This document shows, one piece after another, positions 53,485-63,000 of a stretch of 64,000 bases of DNA; the first letter of the stretch is position 1; each line of letters starts with the position of its first letter. The translations under genes and the position numbers were made by a program. The stretch covers positions 1 to 64,000 of the forward strand of contig CAMAPT010000017.1 in the NCBI GenBank assembly GCA_945860225.1, read 5' to 3'. Source of the DNA: Chitinophaga pinensis (GTDB lineage Bacteria; Bacteroidota; Bacteroidia; B-17B0; Aurantibacillaceae). Under the pieces are notes generated by a model. That model was not told where the DNA came from. It saw only the letters and a list, made by a program, of their open reading frames with translations, and ran no database searches.

Positions 53485-56400
53485 CTAATTACCCTTTTTT
53501 ACTGAAGCTTTTTTAACAACTCGTGCTTTTTTGAAACCTGAAGTTTGATAATCACGACAGAATTTTTCAGCATCAGACACGTTTCGGTAATCTCCAGATG
53601 TATACACTTTATTACCATTAGGTAATTTCGTTTCAGTAACTTTATTTAAACGAACTAACTGTAGTAATAAACCCGTTGGAGATTTTGATTTAGGGAGTTC
53701 ATCCACTTTAATGGTGAAACTCGCATTTAATTCATCAATTAAATCTTGCATTTCTTGTTTTACAATAGTCCTCACTTCTATACGAGTAGCCGCACGTAAA
53801 ATTAATTGATTTAACACATTTATTAAAGAATCCAGCTTGTCCATTTTGGCATCAATCGATATGGACTGCATACCATCTTTTCCGTCACGTGCTTCTTTAC
53901 CTTTACTATTAGCTAAGTCGTCTTTCTGAGAAGACTTGTCTTTATCTTGACCATCAGCATCTATTCCCTGCTTATCTTTATCAGATTTTTTAGAACCTGC
54001 TTCTTCTTCTACATAAGTAATCTTACCATCAGGACCAAAAATCTTACGTTTTACTTTGCGCTTACGTTCAATAATCATAAAATTATGATAATAACTTTCA
54101 ATACCAGTACTTAAATCTAAATCAATATCATTTTCAGCCAAATAAAATTGATTACCTAACGCTTTTTCGTCAAAACGTAATTTATATTTGGCGTAAGGTA
54201 CATAAAAATTAAAATTACCTCGATTATCAGTGATAGCTGTATTGACTTTACCAGCGGTATCAATTAAATAAATTTTAAACCGAGACACATCCAATTTTTC
54301 AAACAATTCTCCGGTAAAGGCTTCGCGATCCAATTCAACGCCTCCTGTAACTTGTACGCCTTTACTAAATGGAAGATACATCAAATCTGGGCCGCAGACA
54401 TCCACACTATCGTCCACATTTGGAAACCAAGAACCCATATCAATTAAAGGGAAAACTTGTACTTTATAGCGCTGAAAACTCATATTTAAGAAGCTAGCCA
54501 TTCCTTTATCGTCAGTTATAACTTCAAAATCATTCATTCGTAACACCACATTTTCAACAGGCACTTCACCTTCATCCATTATTTTATTTCCATTAACATC
54601 TAAGAAAACCACGAACTTAGCATCACATGATTTAAGTTTACGAAAACGTTTAGGAAGTGGGATAGAAAAATCTTTTTTAACTGAAACACCAAAAACAACA
54701 TTTTTAGAAACCAAACGTTCATCTGATTGAATAGCACGTATTTGATTTGGACCTGCGTAGTTATATTTGTATGAATAACCAGAAGTCACATTAAGACTTG
54801 TATTAAATGCAAAACGATAACCACTGTTGGTAAAATAATATATTTGAGAAAAAATACTTAAACTATGCCTTTTAAGCGCTGTTAAATAGGTGTAAGTAGG
54901 ATTATTTTCTAATATCAATTTCAAATTTTTGAACTGATATTGATGTCCAACTGATAATCTGGCCATTTGGGAGTAAGATTTGCTATTTTGTAAATTATTA
55001 ACCATTTCTCCTATACCTAATCCGCCATAATTATATGTAGCCATAGCATTCCACACTTTATACCTAGCAAAAAAATTGACAGTTGAAGTAAAGAAAATAC
55101 CTAATTGTTTATTATCAAGTAATTCATTATAAGCAAACCTAAAATTTGAGCCATAATAGAAATTAGATTCAAGATTAGAACGACTAACGTTGAACTGACA
55201 ACCACCAGAAAGTATGGTATCCATATTAACTTTACTATAATTCACGAAAAATAGAGGAGACCAATTAAGTTTACCGTATCTAGATTTTAAATTTATTTGT
55301 AAATTATTATTAAAAGTTAAAAACTCACTTGATTCTATATTCGGAATATCTGTTTTGTAATTAAACATAGATAAAGAGGTATTTAAATTAAAACTTTTTC
55401 CTCTTTTTGATGTATATATATTGTTCCAATTAAGATTAAAAATTTTATTTGCAACTGTGTCAGAAGTATTAGAAAATTTCTGAAAAGAATTATTGGCATT
55501 TAAATTTGTACTATAACGTTTAATACTAGTTCCTATACCGAATCCAGCATTATACATTCTACTAGACACCTCATTATTAATAATATTATCAACAAAACCT
55601 CCATTAAATCCAAAAAATGTAGCGCCAAAAGGTCGAAGAGTTATCGAAGCATTAATTCCCTTTGATGAATTTCTACCATAACTAAATGCAGTTGTAGCAT
55701 TTACAGAGGAACTGAAATATTTATGAGAAAAACCATATAATATACTGTAAAAATCATTGTTTGATTTCTTTAAAATAGACTCTCTACTATGCGTAGCAAA
55801 AATATTAGAATGTTTACCAATATTATACCCTAACATAAACATCTTGATATTACCTCCGACCGCAAAACCCAAAAAATACCTTTTATTTGTATAACCGAAA
55901 TTGACTGACAAGCGTTGTGTCAGAAATGCATTTGAATATTTAAAATATGAAAAACCAGTTTGAATTTGATAATTCAAACTTGATGTTTTACCTGTTCGCG
56001 TGTTTCCTTGAAAATTATATGTTAAAATAGGTTGTTCACCAAGAATATTCGTTAGATTCATAAACATGGTCAAAGGAATTGACCCAACAGAATTTCCAGC
56101 TTTAGCAAAACTATTTAATTTCACGAAATCAATACTATTGGCTAGTTTCACAAAATCGGCTTTTTTACCTTTGCTACCACCACCCTTATTATCGAAACGA
56201 ATTTCAGAACCTCTTATAAATAACCCATAACGTTTTTCTGTAACAGCCGCTGAAGGACTATATCCCCAAACATCAACTCTAGTTTGATTACGTTCTTGCG
56301 TAAGAATTTTTATTTTATATGAAATTGTGGTGTCAGAATAAGGAGACAAAGTAGTTTCGAAATAGGATTTTTTATTGATATTACCAGCCGAATCTAAAAC

Positions 56401-57009
56401 TAAAAAACCCTTACCAATTTTATTCATACTCACCAAAATTTCTTGATCTTCATCACCATCATTGGATAAATTTACCTGAAAATTAGCTTCATTTTCACCA
56501 TTTAATAAATAGATACGAGGACGAGGCAAAATTCGCATTTGCCAATTGGTTATTTTGGGTCTACCAGCCACAAAACGAGCAAAAGATATTTGTTTACCTT
56601 CGTTAGTATTCACATAAGCTGCAATACTATACTTAGTTCCACCTTTTGCTTTTTTGTCGGTAGCCAAAACCCTAACAGGAACAAACACAGAATCGTTAGG
56701 CTTTAAAGTATATTCCCTTTCTTGATTATTTAAAGTTTTCCAACCTGGCGGTAAACTGAGCGATACATTAAACGTATAATTTTTACCGTTATTATTTTTA
56801 ATTTTTAATACATTGGACATTACTGCCACTTCCTTAAATTCAACTTCATTGAATAAGAAACTTGCAGTAATAGATTTTTTATTTTGTGGTTTACTTTGCG
56901 AAAATAAATTCGAACTTGTAAAACACAAAAACACAAGGAATAATGCAATCCTTGATTGAATATTTTTAAATATGTTTAAATAGTATATAATCACTTTTCT
57001 ACCAAACAA
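53485..57009 (-). CDS. Large outer-membrane beta-barrel protein with SPOR-like tail (candidate usher-like assembly protein)
   Basis: 1174 residues. Signal peptide ends near 38. Residues 45-270 form two Ig-like/NEW3 domains. Residues 300-790 alternate hydrophobic and polar residues with many Tyr, Phe, Asn and Gly, as a large outer-membrane beta-barrel does. Residues 798-880 are a CarboxypepD_reg/SdrD-B-like fold with the calcium-type loop DVNGNKIMDEGE (804-815), followed by a second beta-sandwich (885-975). A charged linker (1000-1050), a helix and a SPOR-like end (VYTSGDYRNVSDAEKF, 1135-1150) follow; SPOR domains bind peptidoglycan. The start overlaps the preceding subunit gene by 19 bases. 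Neighbours (chaperone, two subunits) suggest an usher or secretion pore; this is inference. Confidence 0.7.
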   Translation of the reverse strand: MFGRKVIIYYLNIFKNIQSRIALFLVFLCFTSSNLFSQSKPQNKKSITASFLFNEVEFKEVAVMSNVLKIKNNNGKNYTFNVSLSLPPGWKTLNNQEREYTLKPNDSVFVPVRVLATDKKAKGGTKYSIAAYVNTNEGKQISFARFVAGRPKITNWQMRILPRPRIYLLNGENEANFQVNLSNDGDEDQEILVSMNKIGKGFLVLDSAGNINKKSYFETTLSPYSDTTISYKIKILTQERNQTRVDVWGYSPSAAVTEKRYGLFIRGSEIRFDNKGGGSKGKKADFVKLANSIDFVKLNSFAKAGNSVGSIPLTMFMNLTNILGEQPILTYNFQGNTRTGKTSSLNYQIQTGFSYFKYSNAFLTQRLSVNFGYTNKRYFLGFAVGGNIKMFMLGYNIGKHSNIFATHSRESILKKSNNDFYSILYGFSHKYFSSSVNATTAFSYGRNSSKGINASITLRPFGATFFGFNGGFVDNIINNEVSSRMYNAGFGIGTSIKRYSTNLNANNSFQKFSNTSDTVANKIFNLNWNNIYTSKRGKSFNLNTSLSMFNYKTDIPNIESSEFLTFNNNLQINLKSRYGKLNWSPLFFVNYSKVNMDTILSGGCQFNVSRSNLESNFYYGSNFRFAYNELLDNKQLGIFFTSTVNFFARYKVWNAMATYNYGGLGIGEMVNNLQNSKSYSQMARLSVGHQYQFKNLKLILENNPTYTYLTALKRHSLSIFSQIYYFTNSGYRFAFNTSLNVTSGYSYKYNYAGPNQIRAIQSDERLVSKNVVFGVSVKKDFSIPLPKRFRKLKSCDAKFVVFLDVNGNKIMDEGEVPVENVVLRMNDFEVITDDKGMASFLNMSFQRYKVQVFPLIDMGSWFPNVDDSVDVCGPDLMYLPFSKGVQVTGGVELDREAFTGELFEKLDVSRFKIYLIDTAGKVNTAITDNRGNFNFYVPYAKYKLRFDEKALGNQFYLAENDIDLDLSTGIESYYHNFMIIERKRKVKRKIFGPDGKITYVEEEAGSKKSDKDKQGIDADGQDKDKSSQKDDLANSKGKEARDGKDGMQSISIDAKMDKLDSLINVLNQLILRAATRIEVRTIVKQEMQDLIDELNASFTIKVDELPKSKSPTGLLLQLVRLNKVTETKLPNGNKVYTSGDYRNVSDAEKFCRDYQTSGFKKARVVKKASVKKGN

Positions 57010-57740
57010 AAATGCACTCTTAATTTATATATGCCAGGTATATATTGATATCCAGGTCTAATTCGATAATCGATGTTGAACGTAAACTCAGAATAATCTA
57101 CTCCCATATAAGTACCTGGACCATTAACTTGTTGACCCACAGCTGGAGTTGAGGTACAAGTAATGGCATTATCTGGATTAGTATCAATAGTAGAATTAAC
57201 AATATCGATGCAATCATGATCGGCGGCATAAGTTTCCCATGAACCGTTGGTAATTGGATCTTGACATCCATTAGTCACTCTAACCATCAACTGATCAATA
57301 GGCGGTTTATTAGATCCTGTACCAGTTCCATAGGTATCAATTGTTTCCCATTCAGTTTCACTTAAAGCATAATCCATGTTATCTATACACATCACTAATT
57401 TCCAACGACATGTAGAAGCAGATGTTGATGAAGTTTTAACTGTCAATTTTAAAATAGTGGAACCACCCATTGTGATACCTCGGGTATATTTTGAAAAACT
57501 ATTGAATTCAAAATCTTTATTCAAAATCCCATCATCCACATCTAAATAGGATACAGAAGCCAAACGTTCACAAAAATTATTGCCTGTTGTTGATACTATA
57601 GTTGGATCAGAACAAATTTGGGAAAAAGAATCAAAAACATTAAATATTAATAAAAAGATTAAAAACTTTTTATAATTTGATTTTAATACATCGTCATTTA
57701 AGATGGAAACAAAAATATATCTATAAATAAACGAAACCAC
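56991..57740 (-). CDS. Secreted beta-sandwich protein, second subunit of the chaperone-linked cluster
   Basis: 249 residues. N-terminal hydrophobic signal (about 20-41, ending DSFSQ), preceded by a long n-region. The mature part has several Cys (CSDP, CRW, MCID, NGCQ, DHDCID, TCTS), probably disulfides. It shares with the upstream subunit the order F-x-F...Y-x-x-GIT-x-x-G-x-T-x-L-x-V...W-x-L, then NIDYRIRPG and PGIYKLRVHFCLVEK at the end. It is not similar to any named family I recognise. The last 19 bases overlap the beta-barrel gene. Confidence 0.65.
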   Translation of the reverse strand: MVSFIYRYIFVSILNDDVLKSNYKKFLIFLLIFNVFDSFSQICSDPTIVSTTGNNFCERLASVSYLDVDDGILNKDFEFNSFSKYTRGITMGGSTILKLTVKTSSTSASTCRWKLVMCIDNMDYALSETEWETIDTYGTGTGSNKPPIDQLMVRVTNGCQDPITNGSWETYAADHDCIDIVNSTIDTNPDNAITCTSTPAVGQQVNGPGTYMGVDYSEFTFNIDYRIRPGYQYIPGIYKLRVHFCLVEK

Positions 57741-57770
57741 TTAATTTTCTAAAATATAATTTTTAATAAA

Positions 57771-57806
57771 CTAAAAAAGGCAAGATTAGAACTCTAATCT
57801 TGCCTG
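57771..57806 (-). terminator. Terminator behind the abundant-type subunit gene
   Basis: A perfect 13-bp stem (AGGCAAGATTAGA, 57778-57790, with 57793-57805) and 2-nt loop, followed on the minus strand by a T-tract. It stands 14 nt after the stop codon of the 57.8-58.6 kb gene and before the second subunit gene, so it would limit transcription of the downstream two genes. Confidence 0.85.
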
Positions 57807-57819
57807 TAAAGAGAAATGA

Positions 57820-58641
57820 TTAGTTTTCAACTAATACATATTTCACGTTCATTGTGTAAACACCCGGACGAGCATATTTACCAGTACCTTGGTTTGTTAA
57901 AGGAGCTAAAGTTTGATTATTACCACCTTGAGCTGCAGCATTTGTAGCACGAGGGAAAGTAGCAGGTAAACCTGGAACAATACGGTAATCGATTGAATAG
58001 TAATAGTTACTATTCGCACCTACTGAAGCAGTACCAGCAGTATTTTCAACTAAATAAGTACCACCAACTACAGCTTCTGAGCTAGCAAATCCACCAGCAA
58101 TGTATTTTGCATCAGCAGCAGGTCTAACGTAAGGAGTTGGAGTTGCATATACGTTATTTAAACCTGCATTAGCAGTTCCTGAAGGGAAAGCAGTAAAATA
58201 ATCAGCATCAGCAAAGTTTGCACCAGCAGCAGTACCTACAGCATCAGGATTTGCTTTATCTTGATGCAATTCTAATAAAGTGATAGGTAAAGAAGTTGTT
58301 GCGTTAGCATCATTTCCATCACCGTAAGATACTTGGTTATCCCAAATTAAAGTTGAAGAACCAGCAGATGCAGCAGAAGAGAAACCTGCAGCATATAAAT
58401 CCCAAGATACAGTAGAAGATACTGTTAAGTTTGTAGCACCGTATTGAGTGATACCCCCAACGTATTCAGAAATTTGGTCGAACACGAAATCAACGTTTTG
58501 AGATCCTGTCATACCCAATTGCAAAATTGGTTGTAAGTCCATTGTTACGGTAACATTTTGCTCATCAATTAATTGAGCGTTAGTAGTTTTAGCTGACAAT
58601 AAAGCAGCAACTACAGCAACTGATAAAATAACTTTTTTCAT
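57820..58641 (-). CDS. Secreted beta-sandwich subunit, likely the major product of the cluster
   Basis: 273 residues with a clear signal peptide (1-22, ending TTNA). The mature part is rich in Ala, Ser, Thr, Gly and Asn and has no Cys, as structural surface subunits often do. Core motifs: VDFVFDQISEYVGGITQYGATNLTV (about 49-73), SWDLYA, YSIDYRIVPG and the end PGVYTMNVKYVLVEN; the same positions are conserved in the gene downstream. The codon choice is tidy and unlike its AT-rich neighbours, suggesting high expression. A 385-nt leader lies upstream and a strong terminator downstream. WxL-like and pilin-like folds are the closest comparisons; neither is proven. Confidence 0.75.
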   Translation of the reverse strand: MKKVILSVAVVAALLSAKTTNAQLIDEQNVTVTMDLQPILQLGMTGSQNVDFVFDQISEYVGGITQYGATNLTVSSTVSWDLYAAGFSSAASAGSSTLIWDNQVSYGDGNDANATTSLPITLLELHQDKANPDAVGTAAGANFADADYFTAFPSGTANAGLNNVYATPTPYVRPAADAKYIAGGFASSEAVVGGTYLVENTAGTASVGANSNYYYSIDYRIVPGLPATFPRATNAAAQGGNNQTLAPLTNQGTGKYARPGVYTMNVKYVLVEN

Positions 58642-59027
58642 GTTGTTTGTTTTTTAGAGGTTAATTATTGATTTGATTTTTGTTTTTTATTTATCTTTAA
58701 ACATATTGAGGCTTGTTTAGTATGCCTTCTAAATAATATTCGATTGAATACCAAATAAAACGTTAAATATATGATTTATTTATTGACAACTATAGATTTC
58801 ACTAGGCTATATAGGGTTAACTGATGAGATAAAAATTATAAATAAAATTCAAGAATAATTAGTAAATTATGTGGTTAAAAGTTATGTAGTGGTTAAATTA
58901 ATTGTTTTGAACAAATTGGTTTTAAAACTTAAAAAAAATTAAAATTTACATTAATTAACTTTTACAAAACTAATGATTTTTTTGGATAGATTCATAGAAA
59001 ATATTGAATTAAATTGTTAAATGATTG
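58642..59027. other. 386-bp gene-free leader of the subunit gene
   Basis: AT-rich, no open frame of note. A weak -7 element TTTATTTG lies about 110 nt upstream of the subunit start on the minus strand without a well-spaced TTG, and TATGTTTA (58704 area) is another partial match. A long untranslated leader is possible. No terminator for the preceding chaperone gene was found. Confidence 0.4.
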
Positions 59028-59963
59028 TTATTCAATAGTAAATTCTAATTCAGCGGTTTGCAATTCTTCTTTATTTCCAAAATCTAATACTGACATTGCA
59101 GAATAAGGGCCTTTTTCTATATCAGAAGGTAATTCAACCTCCATCTCTTTTTCGTAACCAGGAAAAACTGCAAATTGTTTCACTTTTAATTTCTCTTGTT
59201 TTCCTGTTACGACATTAGTCAATTCAATGTAATTTAAGCAGTAAGCAATACCTGTACCTAAATTTTTTGCTTTTAAATATATGGAACTATTTTTTTTGTC
59301 TGTTTTTTTATTAAAATTCATAGCCATAATTTCCACATTATTAACGGTAACATTTGGGGGATTTTGAAATATATTCACACCAAAACCAAAGGTATTTTGA
59401 ACCCCCATACCAATTGCCTTCCCACTTTTAGGTATGTCTAATTTTTCTCTATCAAGCACCTGATCTATGGTCAAAATAGTCCACATACTCACAGCCATGG
59501 AATCGCCTGCAGGAATATCAACCGTTATTGTAACCTGCTTGGATTCACGAGGTTTAAGTTCAATAAAAGTTGGAGAAACAACAATATATTTACTTAGGGC
59601 ATACATCGAATATTTATCTACTGGAACATCGGTTTTACCATCGGAACCAGCACCAAAATCTTGAAATCCAATTTGAAAATTAAACGGCTTTTTAGTATCG
59701 TTGGATACTCTTAAAGTTTTAGATTGTAAAGTTCCAGGCTTCACGTTAAACCTCATGGTTGAAGGAGATACAGACACTCCCACGTCTGGCATCGTATCTA
59801 TCACCGCTTTTTTAATAGGAGCAACTGTTGGCGTTTTAGTTGCTTCGGGTAAAGTCTTTTTTACAGTAGTTGTATCTCCTAATCCACGACGAATTTGCTG
59901 TGCAAAAGACACGTTAGTTAATAAGACACAAAAAAAGGATAAAATAACAAAGATATTCCTCAT
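59028..59963 (-). CDS. Periplasmic PapD/DUF916-like chaperone
   Basis: 311 residues. Signal peptide (1-21, ending SFAQ), a Thr/Pro/Lys linker (25-58), then two Ig-like domains. The first starts VGVSVSPSTMRFNVKPG and continues SKTLRVSNDTKKPFNFQIGFQDFG; the ending IVVSPTFIELKPRESKQVTITVDIP is the PapD G1-like strand rule of hydrophobic residues followed by proline-rich strand. DUF916 proteins, which bind WxL subunits in Gram-positives, have the same layout. It precedes the two subunit genes and the barrel on one strand. It follows the T9SS gene after 43 nt. Confidence 0.7.
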   Translation of the reverse strand: MRNIFVILSFFCVLLTNVSFAQQIRRGLGDTTTVKKTLPEATKTPTVAPIKKAVIDTMPDVGVSVSPSTMRFNVKPGTLQSKTLRVSNDTKKPFNFQIGFQDFGAGSDGKTDVPVDKYSMYALSKYIVVSPTFIELKPRESKQVTITVDIPAGDSMAVSMWTILTIDQVLDREKLDIPKSGKAIGMGVQNTFGFGVNIFQNPPNVTVNNVEIMAMNFNKKTDKKNSSIYLKAKNLGTGIAYCLNYIELTNVVTGKQEKLKVKQFAVFPGYEKEMEVELPSDIEKGPYSAMSVLDFGNKEELQTAELEFTIE

Positions 59964-60006
59964 AGGTATAGTGTTATTGATAAAATTTAACTTAGCGAAA
60001 ATACAA

Positions 60007-63000
60007 TTAATTTTTAAATAGTTTGTATAAAAATGGTGGATTTTCAGAATTTATGATTTTTAAAAGGTAAACGCCTGAAGGAAAATTGGCCACATTGATG
60101 ATTAAAGATGACTCGTCAACTTGTATTTTGTAAATTAATTTACCGGCCATATCGTAGATATATACATAAGCCTTTTCAGAAATACCTTGTATGTACAAAT
60201 TGTCGGTTGCAGGATTTGGGTAAATAATCAAATTGGGTTCGTGGTATGAATTGATTTCTGTACAATTTTCTACCAAAATCGAATCCCTTGCTTCATTAGA
60301 ACAACCATTGTTATTTGTATATTGATAGGTTAAAACATGGTAGCCATCGCCTGCTAAATTGGGGTTGAATTGATTACCATTTTCTAAACCGAAGCCTGAA
60401 AATAGGCCACCTGAGGGCAAGCCCTCTTGTAATGCAAAAGCTTGTGCTTGCAAACACACCACTTTATGTTGTAACGATAAACTAACGGTTGGTGATGGTA
60501 ATACCTCAATGCTTATTGAATCTTTGGAAGAGCAATGATACACATTGGTATATTGGTAATGAATAAAATGCGAGCCCACACCGGCTATTTTTGGAAGGAA
60601 GGTTGCGTCGGATTGCACGCCAATTCCAGATAATAGACCACCTAGAGGGCTGACGGAAAAACTAAATGGCGCGTCTAAAAAGCAAATTGTGTCTGAACCA
60701 GCTGAGATAGATACTACGGGGTATGGACTAATCGAAATACGAACAGAATCCATATCACTACAATGATTACCATCTGTAACCGTTACTGAATAGGTACCTG
60801 CCTGATTAACCATTAAGGTTGGTGTTGAGTTTCCTGTATTCCATAAATAGGAAGAAGCTCCTGAACTGGCATTCAATACAATGGAATTCCCTTCGCAAAT
60901 GGTGGTATCGTTAACTAATGAAATCAATGGTGCATTTACCTGCACCGAATTGGAAGCAATTGCCTGACAACCATTAGCATCAGTTATCAATAAAGAAAAG
61001 TTGGTGCTTGATAAAGGAGAAACCTTTGCGGTGTATTCATGTGATGGTTTAACCAAATGACTTGGTAGCCACTGATAAGATAAGATAGTGTTTGTATCTT
61101 TAAATACTAAACTCCAACGATGTAATTGACCGACATCCCCTTGCGATATATCTTTTATTTGCAATTTCCAGATTCCGTTAGAAGTTCCACTCAACTGGGA
61201 TAAAGATTGCTTTGGCAGAAAAAAACCGGTGAATGGCGGCAACCCATCATTAATAGAAGTAGTTGCCTGATTAGTAAATGCCGTTCGTATAAAATTAGCT
61301 CCCGTAATACCATTATTGACTGCCAAATTAACAGAGGAACCATTGGGAGCTATTAAACTAATCACCAAATCTCCATCAAACGGATGTATCAATGAATCTA
61401 TTCTAACTTCAGCTAATTGAAATGCCTCTCCTTTAACTCCCTGAACCTGAATGGATGAATACATTCCTTGTTGGTTATTATCAGGAATTGACAAAGGCCC
61501 ATCTGTGCTAAAAAATCGAGGTAAATCATTTATTCCCAAACCATTAACAGCCACTGAAGGTTCTAATAAAATACTATCACGCTTACATATAGAGTGTAAC
61601 GTCTCGGCAAATGAAACTTTAGGATTTTGCGAATAGAAGGTTTGACGGAGCGTATCATTTGTTGGGTTAATATCTCCAGAAGGAACATTAGAAAAAATAA
61701 CAAACCGGTACGTTCCCGCTTTTTGTAACTGATCGCATGTCGTAATGGTATAAGTCGCTTGTTCATTCGAATTTAACTGTCCCTGATCTAAAGACAAAGA
61801 ATACGTATTACTTGCGTTTCCATTACTAATGGTCGCTATTAATTGAATTGGTTCTAATTCCATATTCATCGATAAAGGACCTGTGTTTTTTACAGACACC
61901 GCAAGAGGCTCGGTGGATGTGTAGCAGTTCTTTTGAATAGGAGAAACTACATTCATCAGTGAAACATCATAACTTGCTACTTTTGAGCATGCTATATCGT
62001 CCAAGTGTAAATCACAATTGCCATCAGCTAATAAGCCATCAGTGGCTAAAAAAGCCGGAATAATTTCCTGTCCGGCATAGTTTTTTAACATGACATAAAA
62101 CTGACTAAACACATTCGTTAACCCAGAACTTGCTGTTACAGAATCTACTTTCTGAAAGCTAAGCCCACAATCAGTTGATATCAAGACATATAATTTGTCA
62201 TCGGCACCCATCGAACCAACCGCAGAACTTCCTGCCGACGTAACAGCTGCCTTGTATGATAATATGGCATTAGAAGTAGGTATAATTTTGGGGCCAATTA
62301 TCCACTCGTGTTTATTGTTACTACTTAGATTAAATTTTGCATTTGTATTAACCAATGAAGCTGAAATCCAAGCAGAAACTGTACCTGAAGGAATAGCTCC
62401 CGATGCCTCGTACCAACCCGAAAAAAGCGAAGATAGATTCGTACTGTTGTAGTTGGTAAAATCTACCTGAAAAGGAATGACTCCGGGCGCTGTATTAGTA
62501 ACCACAACTTTAGCCAAAGTATCATTCGATTCGAGCTGGTCTCCAGATAATTTAGTGAAACAAGATAAACTATAAGTACCATAAAAAGATAAATCCATAT
62601 CTCCAACGGGAATTTGAAGAGATGAAAAGGCAGCAATAGGCTGATTATTGTTAACTGAATTATCTGATAAAACAACTGTAACAGACTGGCTAGATGCACC
62701 TGATAACGAAACAGAAACCGTTAAAGAATGAACTGATAAATCAAGTGGAACACCTGTATTGTTAATCAACTCTACACTAATTGGCTGATTGGCTGAATAA
62801 CAACCTGAAATACTAGAAGCGGCAAAAGCTAATGGTTTCACGTCAATAGTCAACGGTATAAATTCATCAGCACCGATATCTCCGGGATTAGTGCGCGAAT
62901 CTCCTTCAATATCCTTGGTTATATAAGGCACCAACGCTTGATTAGATGCCGCAGCGTTTAATGAAGGATTGGATACATGTAAATTGGAAGAAGATACAAA

